Source: Porphyromonadaceae bacterium UBA7572
GTDB lineage: Bacteria > Bacteroidota > Bacteroidia > Bacteroidales > Muribaculaceae
Direction of reading: 5' to 3'
Assembly: GCA_002476625.1 (NCBI GenBank)
Contig: DLLC01000064.1
Location: forward strand, 62,062 to 126,061
Length of the DNA: 64,000 nucleotides
The notes beneath the pieces were generated by a model, which was not told the DNA's origin, searched no databases, and saw only the letters and a program-made list of their open reading frames with translations. The number at the start of each line of letters is the position of its first letter. Position 1 is the stretch's first letter. A program made the translations under genes and the position numbers. Of the stretch, positions 36,100 through 44,312 are shown one piece after another.

Positions 36100-36993
36100 T
36101 CACTTTGGGTCGAGTATCACCGTGCCCCTTGCAGAGGGGTTGAATGTGTTTTTCACCCACACGGGAATGTGCTTCAGCGCCACAGGCCCGATAGTGGGTG
36201 TGTAGATTACCTTCGCTCCGTCCTCGCACATTCGCTGCGCCTGGGCATAGGTCATCTGCGGTATGACGGTGGCATCAGGATTGGTGCGTGGGTCTGCGGT
36301 CATAAACCCGTCCACATCGGTCCATATCTCCAGTGCCTCCGCATCGAGCGCGGCGGCAATCAGCGCGGCGGTAAAGTCGCTGCCGCCACGGCCAAGGTTA
36401 GTTTTCTGGCCATTCGATGAGTCTTCCGCTATGAAGCCCTGGGTGACGTGTACCCGCTCAAGACGGCCACCAAACTCCTTGGCGATCAATTCAAAACTGT
36501 GGTTATCGAGAATGCGCTCACAGTCCAAGTCCTTCGTTTTGATGAAATTGGGCGCATAATGCGGCACTGCGCCGTCAATCATGCTGCTGACGATAGCCGA
36601 CGACATAATCTCACCATGGCTGACGATGGCATCGCGCAGCTGCTCCTTATAGTCAGCGGGCAGCTGGGCGTTGGCATGGAGCATTCCATAGTAGCCATAC
36701 AGCCCTTGGCTGATAAAGCCTTCTATCACAGTTTGGCACTGGGCTTGACGAGCTTCGGGCACTACAGCGCGAATCACATCGATATGCCGCTGCTTTACCT
36801 GCTCCAGCACCTGTTCCCATTTTTCATCGTGTGCCTCCGCCAAGTCGGCCATTTGGAGCAGCTGGTTGGTGACGCCACCCAGTGCCGACACCACCACTAT
36901 GACCTGTCCCTTGCTGTCGGCAACTATTTTTTTCACATTTGTGAGGCTTTCGGCTGTTCCCACCGAGGTGCCTCCAAACTTCAGTACTTTCAT
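36100..36993 (-). CDS. Aspartate kinase lacking ACT domains
   Basis: 297 residues from the ATG at 36993 (MKVLKFGGTSVGTAESL); an in-frame ATG at 37035 would add 14 unrelated residues. It catalyses ATP-dependent phosphorylation of aspartate, the entry to threonine, lysine and methionine. The amino-acid kinase fold is complete (KFGGTSVG, VVVSALGGVTN, GRGGSDFTAALIAAALDA, WTDVDGFMTADPR). The chain stops at GTVILDPK, where usual aspartate kinases (about 400-450 residues, or about 810 with homoserine dehydrogenase) continue into two regulatory ACT domains. No shifted-frame ACT remnant is apparent in the 30 nt before thrC. Feedback control by threonine or lysine is therefore probably absent. Confidence 0.9.
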   Translation of the reverse strand: MKVLKFGGTSVGTAESLTNVKKIVADSKGQVIVVVSALGGVTNQLLQMADLAEAHDEKWEQVLEQVKQRHIDVIRAVVPEARQAQCQTVIEGFISQGLYGYYGMLHANAQLPADYKEQLRDAIVSHGEIMSSAIVSSMIDGAVPHYAPNFIKTKDLDCERILDNHSFELIAKEFGGRLERVHVTQGFIAEDSSNGQKTNLGRGGSDFTAALIAAALDAEALEIWTDVDGFMTADPRTNPDATVIPQMTYAQAQRMCEDGAKVIYTPTIGPVALKHIPVWVKNTFNPSARGTVILDPK

Positions 36994-37055
36994 TCTTTCC
37001 GTTGGTTGTGATTTCACTAATACTGTATAACGCAAAACCTGCGCGAATATTTTAT

Positions 37056-37074
37056 GCAGCCTATTTTCTACAAA
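37056..37074. repeat. 19-bp direct repeat upstream of the aspartate kinase gene, copy 1
   Basis: GCAGCCTATTTTCTACAAA, identical to 37129-37147. Both copies lie between the lysC-like start codon and the 3' end of the AraC regulator gene. Confidence 0.8.
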
Positions 37075-37128
37075 AATAGTGCAAACCGAATGCAGAACAC
37101 CAAGTACACTTGAGTGTTATGCTAAGGT

Positions 37129-37147
37129 GCAGCCTATTTTCTACAAA
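37129..37147. repeat. 19-bp direct repeat upstream of the aspartate kinase gene, copy 2
   Basis: Exact second copy, 73 bases start to start. Its end overlaps the minus-strand -7 element TAAATTTG. Confidence 0.8.
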
Positions 37148-37174
37148 TTTAGCGCCAAATTCCGGCTTTTGCAA
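37144..37174 (-). promoter_or_regulatory. Probable promoter of the aspartate kinase-thrC operon
   Basis: On the minus strand: TTGC (37174-37171), 19 nt, TAAATTTG (37151-37144). The start codon follows about 150 nt later, leaving a leader that contains the other repeat copy. A second -7-like TATTTTTG lies at 37078-37071. Confidence 0.5.
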
Positions 37175-37183
37175 GAGTGCGGC

Positions 37184-38362
37184 TCACGAAGCCTCGGGCT
37201 GAAGCGCCATTTGGCGTATGTAAACCTTTGGCGAACAGCCCTTGAAGTTTTTAAAATTGCGATAGAACGAATTTTGAGAGGCGAATCCCGACTCGAACGC
37301 AATGTCGGCAATAGGCTTTTCGGGATTGTCGGTGATGAGCTGTGCGGCATATTCAATCCGCTTTTTGTTGATATAGTCGGAAAACGACAGGCACATCACG
37401 CTGTTGATGGCCTGTGATATGTAGAGCCGGTTGGTACATAGCTGCGCAGCCAAGTCGGAGAGTTTGAGGTTGGGTTGAAGAAAAAGCCGTTTTTCCTCTA
37501 TCACCACCTCAATGCGGTGCGCTAAAATGGGGGCTTGCAGATTATCGTGGTTATGGACATCGGGCTGCTGCGCAGTGGCGGCTAACAGTTCGGCATCCAT
37601 ACTCTCGTAAGTGAATGTTTGGTGAAATCCCAACATGCCCAATATGAAAATGAGGATTGAAAACACTACCGAAGGCAGCGTGAGCGCCCAGAATGTGGCG
37701 CCAAAGTGATACCTGCCCACAATGTTGAGGACAAACGACGCCACAGAGGTGATGAAAAACAGATACAGAAATATCTTGAACGACATCATCGTCTTTCCCT
37801 CAAGGTTAGAATATACCGCCTTAATCTGGCGCTCATATTTCACCATGCGGTTCATGCCTGAGAGCATCACGCATATCACGGTGATGGCAAAGCATATTTT
37901 AATCACGAGATGGGCGATGGCCATGTGGTGAACCACGCCATCATACCCGAAGTACTGCTCACGATAGAGGCAGCGGTCGATAAACTCCATTGTGTCCTGC
38001 TCGCTCATCATGGCGTAAAGCACGCCCACCGTAATGCTCAAAAGCAGGGCCGGAAGCAGCAGCAGCCACGACCGGCGCAGATGCTGGGCCGACGAGGTCA
38101 TCGACACTAAAAAAATGTAGAACATAGGATAGCACGCAAGCACACCAAAGGAATAGATGGTGTCGCTCACCGGTATCAGCCTGCTGAACTCATTGAAGAA
38201 CACACAGTGAGCATAAAACATCATAGTGGACACCACCATAAACAGCGCAAGAATAAGCCTGCTTCGATTGTATTTTTCTATTTGAGAGCAAAAGAGGAGC
38301 ACGGCCCAGAAACCGCTCACAAACATTGGTAGCGAAGAAAATATCAGCTGTTCCATAATCAA
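37184..38362 (-). CDS. Membrane-anchored AraC-family transcription regulator
   Basis: 392 residues. The N-terminal 240 residues contain about seven hydrophobic helices (MFVSGFWAVLLFCSQ, ILALFMVVSTMMFYAH, FGVLACYPMFYIFLVSM, WLLLLPALLLSITVGVLY and others). The C-terminal 100 residues are an AraC-type double HTH (LSDLAAQLCTNRLYISQAIN, and IADIAFESGFASQNSFYRNF). This layout, a membrane sensor fused to an AraC output, is common in Bacteroidetes. The signal and targets are unknown. Start could also be the ATG at 38356. Confidence 0.88.
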   Translation of the reverse strand: MIMEQLIFSSLPMFVSGFWAVLLFCSQIEKYNRSRLILALFMVVSTMMFYAHCVFFNEFSRLIPVSDTIYSFGVLACYPMFYIFLVSMTSSAQHLRRSWLLLLPALLLSITVGVLYAMMSEQDTMEFIDRCLYREQYFGYDGVVHHMAIAHLVIKICFAITVICVMLSGMNRMVKYERQIKAVYSNLEGKTMMSFKIFLYLFFITSVASFVLNIVGRYHFGATFWALTLPSVVFSILIFILGMLGFHQTFTYESMDAELLAATAQQPDVHNHDNLQAPILAHRIEVVIEEKRLFLQPNLKLSDLAAQLCTNRLYISQAINSVMCLSFSDYINKKRIEYAAQLITDNPEKPIADIAFESGFASQNSFYRNFKNFKGCSPKVYIRQMALQPEAS

Positions 38363-38630
38363 AAAAAATATTAACGCCAGCCGGACTCATGTTTACCTGA
38401 TGGAAAATAGACAAGAAATAACATTTGCGTGCTGTGTGTTTCAGTAGCTGCTATCGAAATCTGCTGGCCGATTTTAATGATGTAAATATATAAAAAAAGC
38501 TGTAAACCACAGCGATGCGCAACATCCAATTTTATCCAATTTCAGTTTCACGCACTCCGATGCCCCGGCCAAGGGGGCTTCTTTGAGGTTATCACAGATG
38601 CGCTGTGCCCTTGTTTTATGGCAGCAGGGG

Positions 38631-38661
38631 TTGCACAGGTCGGGTGGATATTGTAATTTTG
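38631..38661 (+). promoter_or_regulatory. Promoter of the YqgE/AlgH gene
   Basis: TTGC (38631-38634), 19 nt, TAATTTTG (38654-38661), only 8 nt before the ATG at 38670; the transcript would be nearly leaderless. Confidence 0.45.
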
Positions 38662-38669
38662 ACGGTGTT

Positions 38670-39284
38670 ATGGAAAACATCAGTGCCGACATATTTCATT
38701 TGTTCGACAATCAGCCCGATCCGTCGCGAGGAAGCCTGCTGCTGGCTAAGCCCACGGTAGACGATGCCTGCTTCAAGCGATCGGTGATCCTCGTCATCGA
38801 CCACGACAGCGATGGGTCGATGGGGGTGATTGTGAACCGGCCGAGCGGCTACACCATCGCCGACGTGATTGCCGATGCCGACAAGGATATAGAAGGCCTC
38901 GACGACATACCCATCTACATGGGCGGCCCCGTGGGGCTCAACCAAATGTTTTTTCTCCACACCTTAGGTCCGGACATTATCCCCGGTTGCCTGCAAGTGG
39001 GCAAAGAACTGTATTTTGGCGGCGACTATGAGGCGGTGAAGCGCTATGTGGCTTGCGGTGAGCCTACTGAAGGAGTCATAAAGTTTATCGTGGGCTATTC
39101 GGGCTGGGAAAAAGGCCAGCTGGCAAGCGAGATTGCCCGCCACGACTGGGCGGTTAAAAAGAGCCCCGACCACGATATGCTCATGGCCGAAATGGACTAC
39201 GACATGTGGAACGAGGCAGTAAACAGCTTTGGCGACAAATACCGCATCTGGAACAATTGGCCCAGCAACCCAAGCGACAATTAG
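38670..39284 (+). CDS. YqgE/AlgH family protein (DUF179)
   Basis: 204 residues from ATG 38670 (MENISADIFHLF); the longer in-frame start at 38583 runs through the promoter. Family features: RGSLLLAKPTVDDACFKRSV near residue 18, VIVNRPSGYTI, YMGGPVGLNQMFFLHT and FIVGYSGWEKGQLASEI. AlgH/YqgE proteins are widespread, with an unproven regulatory role. Followed by a MITE-like repeat element. Confidence 0.92.
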   Translation: MENISADIFHLFDNQPDPSRGSLLLAKPTVDDACFKRSVILVIDHDSDGSMGVIVNRPSGYTIADVIADADKDIEGLDDIPIYMGGPVGLNQMFFLHTLGPDIIPGCLQVGKELYFGGDYEAVKRYVACGEPTEGVIKFIVGYSGWEKGQLASEIARHDWAVKKSPDHDMLMAEMDYDMWNEAVNSFGDKYRIWNNWPSNPSDN

Positions 39285-39321
39285 CCACCCGCCCGATTTC
39301 TGAACCACAAACTTCCTTTTT

Positions 39322-39514
39322 ATAAACCACGAATTCCACGAATTTTCACGAACCACTCTTTATGATTGTAAGATATTGACATTTAATTGTTTAACAATAT
39401 ACTGGTAGGGACGCGATATTTCGCGTCCGCCCCGAGGCGATAAGTAAGATTTTCCACACACAAATTTTCCACGCCCAAAAATATAAACCATTCGTGGGAA
39501 TTCGTGAAAATCGT
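39322..39514. mobile_element. MITE-like repeat element 1
   Basis: Imperfect terminal inverted repeats: left 39322-39352 (CCACGAATTCCACGAATTTT) and right 39490-39514 (ATTCGTGGGAATTCGTGAAAA). Between them lies a perfect 8-bp hairpin GGACGCGA/TCGCGTCC at 39409-39428. No reading frame. The same ACGAATT-type ends are found at 42201-42322. I infer a non-autonomous mobile or dispersed palindromic repeat family. Confidence 0.6.
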
Positions 39515-39564
39515 AGTTTTTTAAAAAGAGAAATCCTTGGTAAAAAAATTCGTGGCGGGCGGGA

Positions 39565-40089
39565 TTAGAATAATTTTTGAAGCAGCACCACGTTGTGGTA
39601 GGAGCGCCCCACCCTTATCCAGCTTTGCAGTATGCCCACCTCCCCGAATCCCGCATGGCGCGCCATGGCTATGCTGGCGGCATTGTCCTCCGGCACGTAC
39701 ACATACAGCTGGCGAAGCCCAATCACTCCGGAGGCATAGTCGCACACCATCTTCATCACATCGGTGGCAAGCCCATGCCCCTGGCGCTCCTTGCAGATAT
39801 ACACGCCCAGCTCGGCACGGTTATGAATAGGATTGAAATTGAGAAAATCCACCGTGCCGATGGCCTCGCCTGTGGCCGTGAGGCACACCATAAGCCTTAG
39901 CTGACGATTTGTGTAAATATCGTTGGCACAACCGGCAATGTAAAGCATCAGCGCCTCGCGCGAGTACGGCGCCACAGTGTCGCTCACCATCCACAAGTCA
40001 GGGTCGTTCTCCCATTCGTATATGGTGTCGATATCGGCTGGCTCCAATGCACGAAGCCGTATTTTGTCAGTGCTGAGAATATTTGCCAT
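39565..40089 (-). CDS. GNAT-family N-acetyltransferase (RimJ/RimL-like)
   Basis: 174 residues. RimJ/RimL-type beginning (LSTDKIRLRALEPADIDTIY), with the acetyl-CoA binding motif ICKERQGHGLATDVMKMVCDYA (as ICKERQGHGLATDVMK, then MVCDYA) and YVPEDNAASIAMARHAGF. Acetyl acceptor unknown (protein N-terminus, amino sugar or small amine). 15 nt downstream of the glycosyltransferase on the same strand, so co-transcribed. Confidence 0.87.
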   Translation of the reverse strand: MANILSTDKIRLRALEPADIDTIYEWENDPDLWMVSDTVAPYSREALMLYIAGCANDIYTNRQLRLMVCLTATGEAIGTVDFLNFNPIHNRAELGVYICKERQGHGLATDVMKMVCDYASGVIGLRQLYVYVPEDNAASIAMARHAGFGEVGILQSWIRVGRSYHNVVLLQKLF

Positions 40090-40103
40090 CGCGAGAGTGG
40101 AGA

Positions 40104-41222
40104 TTAGTTCATTTTAGGGGTGATTACTATTTGGCTGTGGCTGGCGAAGATGTGATAGAACACATCGCCACGCTGATTGGCGGCTATAGTGTCAACAATC
40201 TGCTGATAGCTGTACGAGCCATCGTCAATAAGCACATTCACTGAGGCGTCATGTGGCAGCGCGGTGGTGTAATGCCGAATGCAGGCAGCTCTCGCCACCT
40301 CATCAGGCTTCTTACTGAGTATCACCCACGGGGAGCGCGCGCCAGCCGCCACGTTTTTCTTTGGCAGCGCCCGGCTATAGATGCGCCGCATGATGGCAAG
40401 CCCCTGGCGCACAACCACACCGAGCTTGATAAGCGGATACACTAATGCGCGAAACCGCGGAAAGTGCTTGCGGTAGAAAATAAGCATCGCCTCATAAAAC
40501 ACTTTCACATAGCGCATCGAGTCTTTCTTGGTGCTTTCTCCTTTATAGTGAAGAATGTTCACAGGCAAATACCAGTTACTGAAACCATCGCTCGCCATAC
40601 GGAAGGAGAGGTCGATGTCCTCGCCATACATGAAGAAGTCCTCGTCAAAACCGCCTATTCGCTGCAGTAAATCGGTGCGGCAAAACATATATGCCCCCGC
40701 CAATATGTCCACAGCATGGGGCTTTTGCTCATCAAGATAGCGAAGGTGGTATTTGGCAAAGAACCGGGAGCGAGGAAACAGCTTCGACAGCCCGAATATC
40801 TTGCAGAACGACACCCACGGAGTGGGGAATGCTCGTTTCGACTCTGGCAGGAAATGCCCGTTGCCGTCGATCATGCGCAGTCCTATCGCGCCACAGTCGG
40901 GATGCCGATCCATCCACCGGATCGATGCCCTTATGCTTTCGGGGGTGATGATGGTGTCGGGATTGAGAATGAGCGTGTAGCGGCCTCTCGCCTGCGCGAT
41001 AGCTTGATTGTTGGCGCGCGCAAACCCCACATTCTCCCTATTCTCGATAAAGGCGACTTCCGGAAACTTTGGCTTCACGTAGGCCATCGTGTCGTCGGCA
41101 GAATCGTTGTCAACCACTAAAACCTCGCCTTGCAGCCCCACAAGCGCCTCTCTCACTGAGCGTAAAGTCTGCTCCAGAAAGTGCTTCGCGCGGTAGCTCA
41201 CTATGACCACTGTGATATCCAA
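40104..41222 (-). CDS. Glycosyltransferase family 2, rhamnosyltransferase-like
   Basis: 372 residues. GT2 fold: VVIVSYRAKHFLEQTLRSV, DxD-type motifs around LVVDNDSAD and LILNPDTIITPESI, then GFDEDFFMYGEDIDLSFR (catalytic base region, about residue 195). Relatives transfer rhamnose or other sugars to cell-surface polysaccharide. Residues about 300-372 are a C-terminal extension not typical of the family (ASVNVLIDDGSYSYQQIV, and FYHIFASHSQIVITPKMN), with no function I can name. Upstream is the divergent pantothenate kinase. Confidence 0.87.
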   Translation of the reverse strand: MDITVVIVSYRAKHFLEQTLRSVREALVGLQGEVLVVDNDSADDTMAYVKPKFPEVAFIENRENVGFARANNQAIAQARGRYTLILNPDTIITPESIRASIRWMDRHPDCGAIGLRMIDGNGHFLPESKRAFPTPWVSFCKIFGLSKLFPRSRFFAKYHLRYLDEQKPHAVDILAGAYMFCRTDLLQRIGGFDEDFFMYGEDIDLSFRMASDGFSNWYLPVNILHYKGESTKKDSMRYVKVFYEAMLIFYRKHFPRFRALVYPLIKLGVVVRQGLAIMRRIYSRALPKKNVAAGARSPWVILSKKPDEVARAACIRHYTTALPHDASVNVLIDDGSYSYQQIVDTIAANQRGDVFYHIFASHSQIVITPKMN

Positions 41223-41334
41223 ATGCTCCTATACTCTAAATATGTTATTTAAAATGCACACAAATTTACTAAATTTTTTGTGCATTCTATGAAAAACACT
41301 AATTTTACTGCCTAAAATCATCCATAAATAATAA

Positions 41335-42174
41335 ATGGGACTTGTAATTGGCATCGACGTGGGCGGAAGCACCACTAAAATTATTGGCCTTGATGACGGA
41401 GCGGTTCACTCGCCCATGTACATCACCGCCACCGACCCCATCACATCGCTTTTTGGCGCATTTGGCAAATATGTGTACGACAACAGCATCGCACTGTCCG
41501 ACATTGAGCACGTGATGCTCACCGGTGTAGGGGCGTCGGGGGTGACCACGCCCATCTACGGGCTGCCCACAAGCCGCGCCGGCGAATTTTACTGCGACGG
41601 ATTAGGGGCAAAATTCGCTGTGGACATCGACCCGCTGATGGTGGTGTCGATGGGCACCGGCACCACATTGGTGCAGGTGAAGGGCGACGAAATCAGCCAC
41701 GCCGGCGGTATCAGTATGGGAGGTGGCACGCTGCAGGGGCTTTCACGCCTGTTACTTAACGTGAGGAATATCCCCAACTTAGTGGAAATGGCTTCACACG
41801 GCGACGTTTCGAAAGTGAACCTACAAATCAAAGACATCAGCAAGGAAGTGCTGGAGGGGCTGCCCATGCACGCCACGGCATCGCTGTTCGGCAAAGCGGT
41901 GAATAAGCAGGTCAGTAACGAGGACATTGCCAAAGGCATCATTGTGATGGTGCTCGAGACTATCGGCTCGGCTGCCGTGCTCTCCACCCTCAACAGCGGA
42001 ATCAAGGACTTCTGCATGATTGGCAATCTCACACGCATGACAGAGTGCCGTGAAGTGTTCGCCGTGATGGAAGACCTGTATGGCGTGCGGTTCCACATTC
42101 CAGAGAATGCCGTGTTCCTCACAGCCCTCGGTGCCGCCCTCGCCTACGAAACAGGCAAATACCAGCCATTATAG
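41335..42174 (+). CDS. coaW: Type II pantothenate kinase
   Basis: 279 residues, ASKHA fold. N-terminal phosphate loop VIGIDVGGSTTKIIGLDD, SMGTGTTLVQVKG and ISMGGGTLQGLSRLL, then ENAVFLTALGAALAYETG. Catalyses the first step of coenzyme A synthesis. Type II enzymes, best known from Staphylococcus, occur in a limited set of Bacteroidetes. Divergent from the glycosyltransferase gene; followed by repeat element 2 and a terminator. Confidence 0.9.
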   Translation: MGLVIGIDVGGSTTKIIGLDDGAVHSPMYITATDPITSLFGAFGKYVYDNSIALSDIEHVMLTGVGASGVTTPIYGLPTSRAGEFYCDGLGAKFAVDIDPLMVVSMGTGTTLVQVKGDEISHAGGISMGGGTLQGLSRLLLNVRNIPNLVEMASHGDVSKVNLQIKDISKEVLEGLPMHATASLFGKAVNKQVSNEDIAKGIIVMVLETIGSAAVLSTLNSGIKDFCMIGNLTRMTECREVFAVMEDLYGVRFHIPENAVFLTALGAALAYETGKYQPL

Positions 42175-42200
42175 CAAACCTCAAATTCCACTTATTTTTT

Positions 42201-42322
42201 AACCACGAATCGCACGTATCCCCACGAATTATTTATTATAACAGAGAGTATTGATAGCTAACCTTTTAATGGCCATCTCCTCCACAATAAATAATTCGTG
42301 TGAATTCGTGCCATTCGTGGTT
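42201..42322. mobile_element. MITE-like repeat element 2
   Basis: 37-bp terminal inverted repeats with few mismatches (left 42201-42237 starting AACCACGAATCGCACG; right 42286-42322 ending GCCATTCGTGGTT) around a 48-bp centre, total 122 bp. A further ATTCGTGG half-repeat follows. No coding capacity. Shares end sequence with the element at 39322-39514. The wider gap 42175-42474 holds only this element and the next terminator. Confidence 0.65.
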
Positions 42323-42352
42323 CAAAATCGTGCCATTCGTGGAAAAGAAATA

Positions 42353-42398
42353 GAATGGGGCCGGCTTCAACAGCCCGCCCCATTCAGCGTTTTAAAAA
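42353..42398 (+). terminator. Terminator downstream of coaW
   Basis: 9-bp GC-rich stem GAATGGGGC / GCCCCATTC followed by AGCGTTTTAAAAAAA. Confidence 0.6.
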
Positions 42399-42474
42399 AA
42401 TAGTATGTTAAGAAACTGCTAATGTTTCATCATCAGAAGCATTCTTCACATATCAAAAAGAGTGAAGAAAATGC

Positions 42475-44184
42475 TTATTTCACTTCAGCACCCATCACGT
42501 TGTACTTCTTGTCGCCAACCTTGATGAGTACCTGACCGTTTTCAACCACCTTTTGAGCCTTAACGTTGCCGGTAGCCACCACGTCGTTGATGCCAGAAGG
42601 AGTGCCTTGGCTGAATTCATACACTGCAGAAGCACCAGGAACAGAGAACTCAACCTTTGCCACACGGTAGTTAGTGCCCGAAGGAAGAGCATCTGCAGTG
42701 GCCTTGATCTGTACTTCACCAGAGAATTCGCCATCTTCCTTCACGTCGGCAATATCAAGATGGAGCCATTCTGGCACATCCTCACCATCCTCGAGCGACA
42801 CATTCCACTCTTCGCTGCTCTTGGTAGAGTAAACGCTGATGTAGTCAAACTTAGAAGTGCCTACGGTCTTGCTCCAAGCGCCACCAGCCACTGGGAAGTT
42901 ATACTTGCCATCTTCGAAAGTGTAGTTCCACATCATGATAGGCCATTCCACATCCAGGAAGATAGATGGAGCGGTATAACCAAGTGAAACAGCGAAGAAT
43001 TCATCCATGCCATACACTTTAGTTGGGTAGCCTTCATCATCCACGTGGATCATATAGCCATGCTGGCCATAGCCCTCATCCACACAGTCAGTTGAAATAA
43101 CGGTATAGAAAGTTTTTGCAGCAGCTTTCTCATAGCCAGAAAGCACGATTACGATAGGTTCGTTAATTTCTTCAATCACTTCATATTCCATGCCATCTTC
43201 CACTTCCTTGATAGGCATATCAATGAAGCCACGGGTGGCTGCATCAGCTGCGAGTGTGCCCTTGGCTGTGCAAATGAGGTTTCCGATCACAAGCTTGCCT
43301 TCAGCATCTTTTGAGGCCTCATAAACTTTAGCCACAAGAGGAGTGGCACCTGTAATGCCTGATGCGCCATAGTACACATGGATTCCACGGAGAGCGTATG
43401 GGCTGGCTGGCTGCTCCACATAAAGGCCGAGAGCATTCCATCCTGCACCATTCTTACCAAACCAGTAACCTTCATCAGAGCCTTCAGCAGCAGTGGCACC
43501 AGTCAAAGTGATTGTGCCGCCTTTGTCTTTGAAGTTGTCAACCTTCTCACGTGCGCCTGCAGCGAAAAGCTTTGGAGAGAGGTAGCAGTCAACAGGGTTA
43601 GTTCCGCTGAGGAAAGAAGCTCGTGGATCATCATAGTAGCCCATCATGCCCTGATAAGAGGTAGTCTCTTTTTTATCATCAGTGTAGTCAGCGAAAAGCT
43701 GATAAGTGCTGCTTGACTCTGCACCAGTAGCGGTCAAAGTGGGCGCATACATAGAGCTGCGAATAAAGTTGTCTGTAAGGTTCTCATCTGTTGAGTTCAA
43801 GGTAACCCAGCCTTTTGACGAAGTATCATACTTGTCATATTCCCACTTGTAAGAAGTTGCTCCTGTGGATGCATTAGGGAAAGTGACATCGCGCCAGCAT
43901 GGCGACACGAGAAGTGGGTTGTAGAACGCACCGCCTGTTGAAGTCAATGAACGGTAGAATGAACCGGCAGGACGGTTATACCATGCCTTAGTTGCGCTTG
44001 AAGAAGCAGCCTTCTTAGCAGCTTTGCGCTGTGCGTCGGTTGCCATTTCAGCCTTAGCCACAGACACCACGAATGGAGCAACCTCAGAAGCGGAGGCCTT
44101 GCTCTGTGCCGCAACAGCGGCTTTCTGAGCAGTTGCAGACATTGCTACAGCTGCTGCGCCGAGTAAAAGTAAACCCTTTTTCAT
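42475..44184 (-). CDS. Secreted surface protein of the SusCD operon, unknown function
   Basis: 569 residues from ATG 44184 (MKKGLLLLGAAAVAMSATAQ); an ATG at 44247 extends into the hairpin and is rejected. Signal peptide, then a Thr/Tyr/Gly-rich, beta-strand-like extracellular protein with no domain I recognise (NFKDKGGTITLTGATAAEGS, AGWNALGLYVEQPASPYALR). The last 40 residues (SGINDVVATGNVKAQKVVEN, and KYNVMGAEVK) resemble the short C-terminal sorting-type domain seen in many Bacteroidales secreted proteins. Last gene of the operon, separated from DUF4302 by a 12-bp hairpin that may reduce its expression. Confidence 0.7.
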   Translation of the reverse strand: MKKGLLLLGAAAVAMSATAQKAAVAAQSKASASEVAPFVVSVAKAEMATDAQRKAAKKAASSSATKAWYNRPAGSFYRSLTSTGGAFYNPLLVSPCWRDVTFPNASTGATSYKWEYDKYDTSSKGWVTLNSTDENLTDNFIRSSMYAPTLTATGAESSSTYQLFADYTDDKKETTSYQGMMGYYDDPRASFLSGTNPVDCYLSPKLFAAGAREKVDNFKDKGGTITLTGATAAEGSDEGYWFGKNGAGWNALGLYVEQPASPYALRGIHVYYGASGITGATPLVAKVYEASKDAEGKLVIGNLICTAKGTLAADAATRGFIDMPIKEVEDGMEYEVIEEINEPIVIVLSGYEKAAAKTFYTVISTDCVDEGYGQHGYMIHVDDEGYPTKVYGMDEFFAVSLGYTAPSIFLDVEWPIMMWNYTFEDGKYNFPVAGGAWSKTVGTSKFDYISVYSTKSSEEWNVSLEDGEDVPEWLHLDIADVKEDGEFSGEVQIKATADALPSGTNYRVAKVEFSVPGASAVYEFSQGTPSGINDVVATGNVKAQKVVENGQVLIKVGDKKYNVMGAEVK

Positions 44185-44241
44185 AATTTTTACTTTTAAA
44201 TTGGTTAATAAAAAGTGAATAATATAAATATCGTTTAAAAT

Positions 44242-44280
44242 TGCCAACGAGGCTCAACTGAGGTCAAAGCCTCGTTGGCA
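44242..44280 (-). terminator. Intra-operon hairpin before the last SusCD-operon gene
   Basis: Perfect 12-bp stem TGCCAACGAGGC / GCCTCGTTGGCA with a 15-nt loop, followed on the minus strand by ATTTTAAACG. Could be a partial terminator or an RNA-stability element. Confidence 0.6.
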
Positions 44281-44312
44281 GTAGTAGTCAGTCTCTACAA
44301 AAGAGGGATTAT

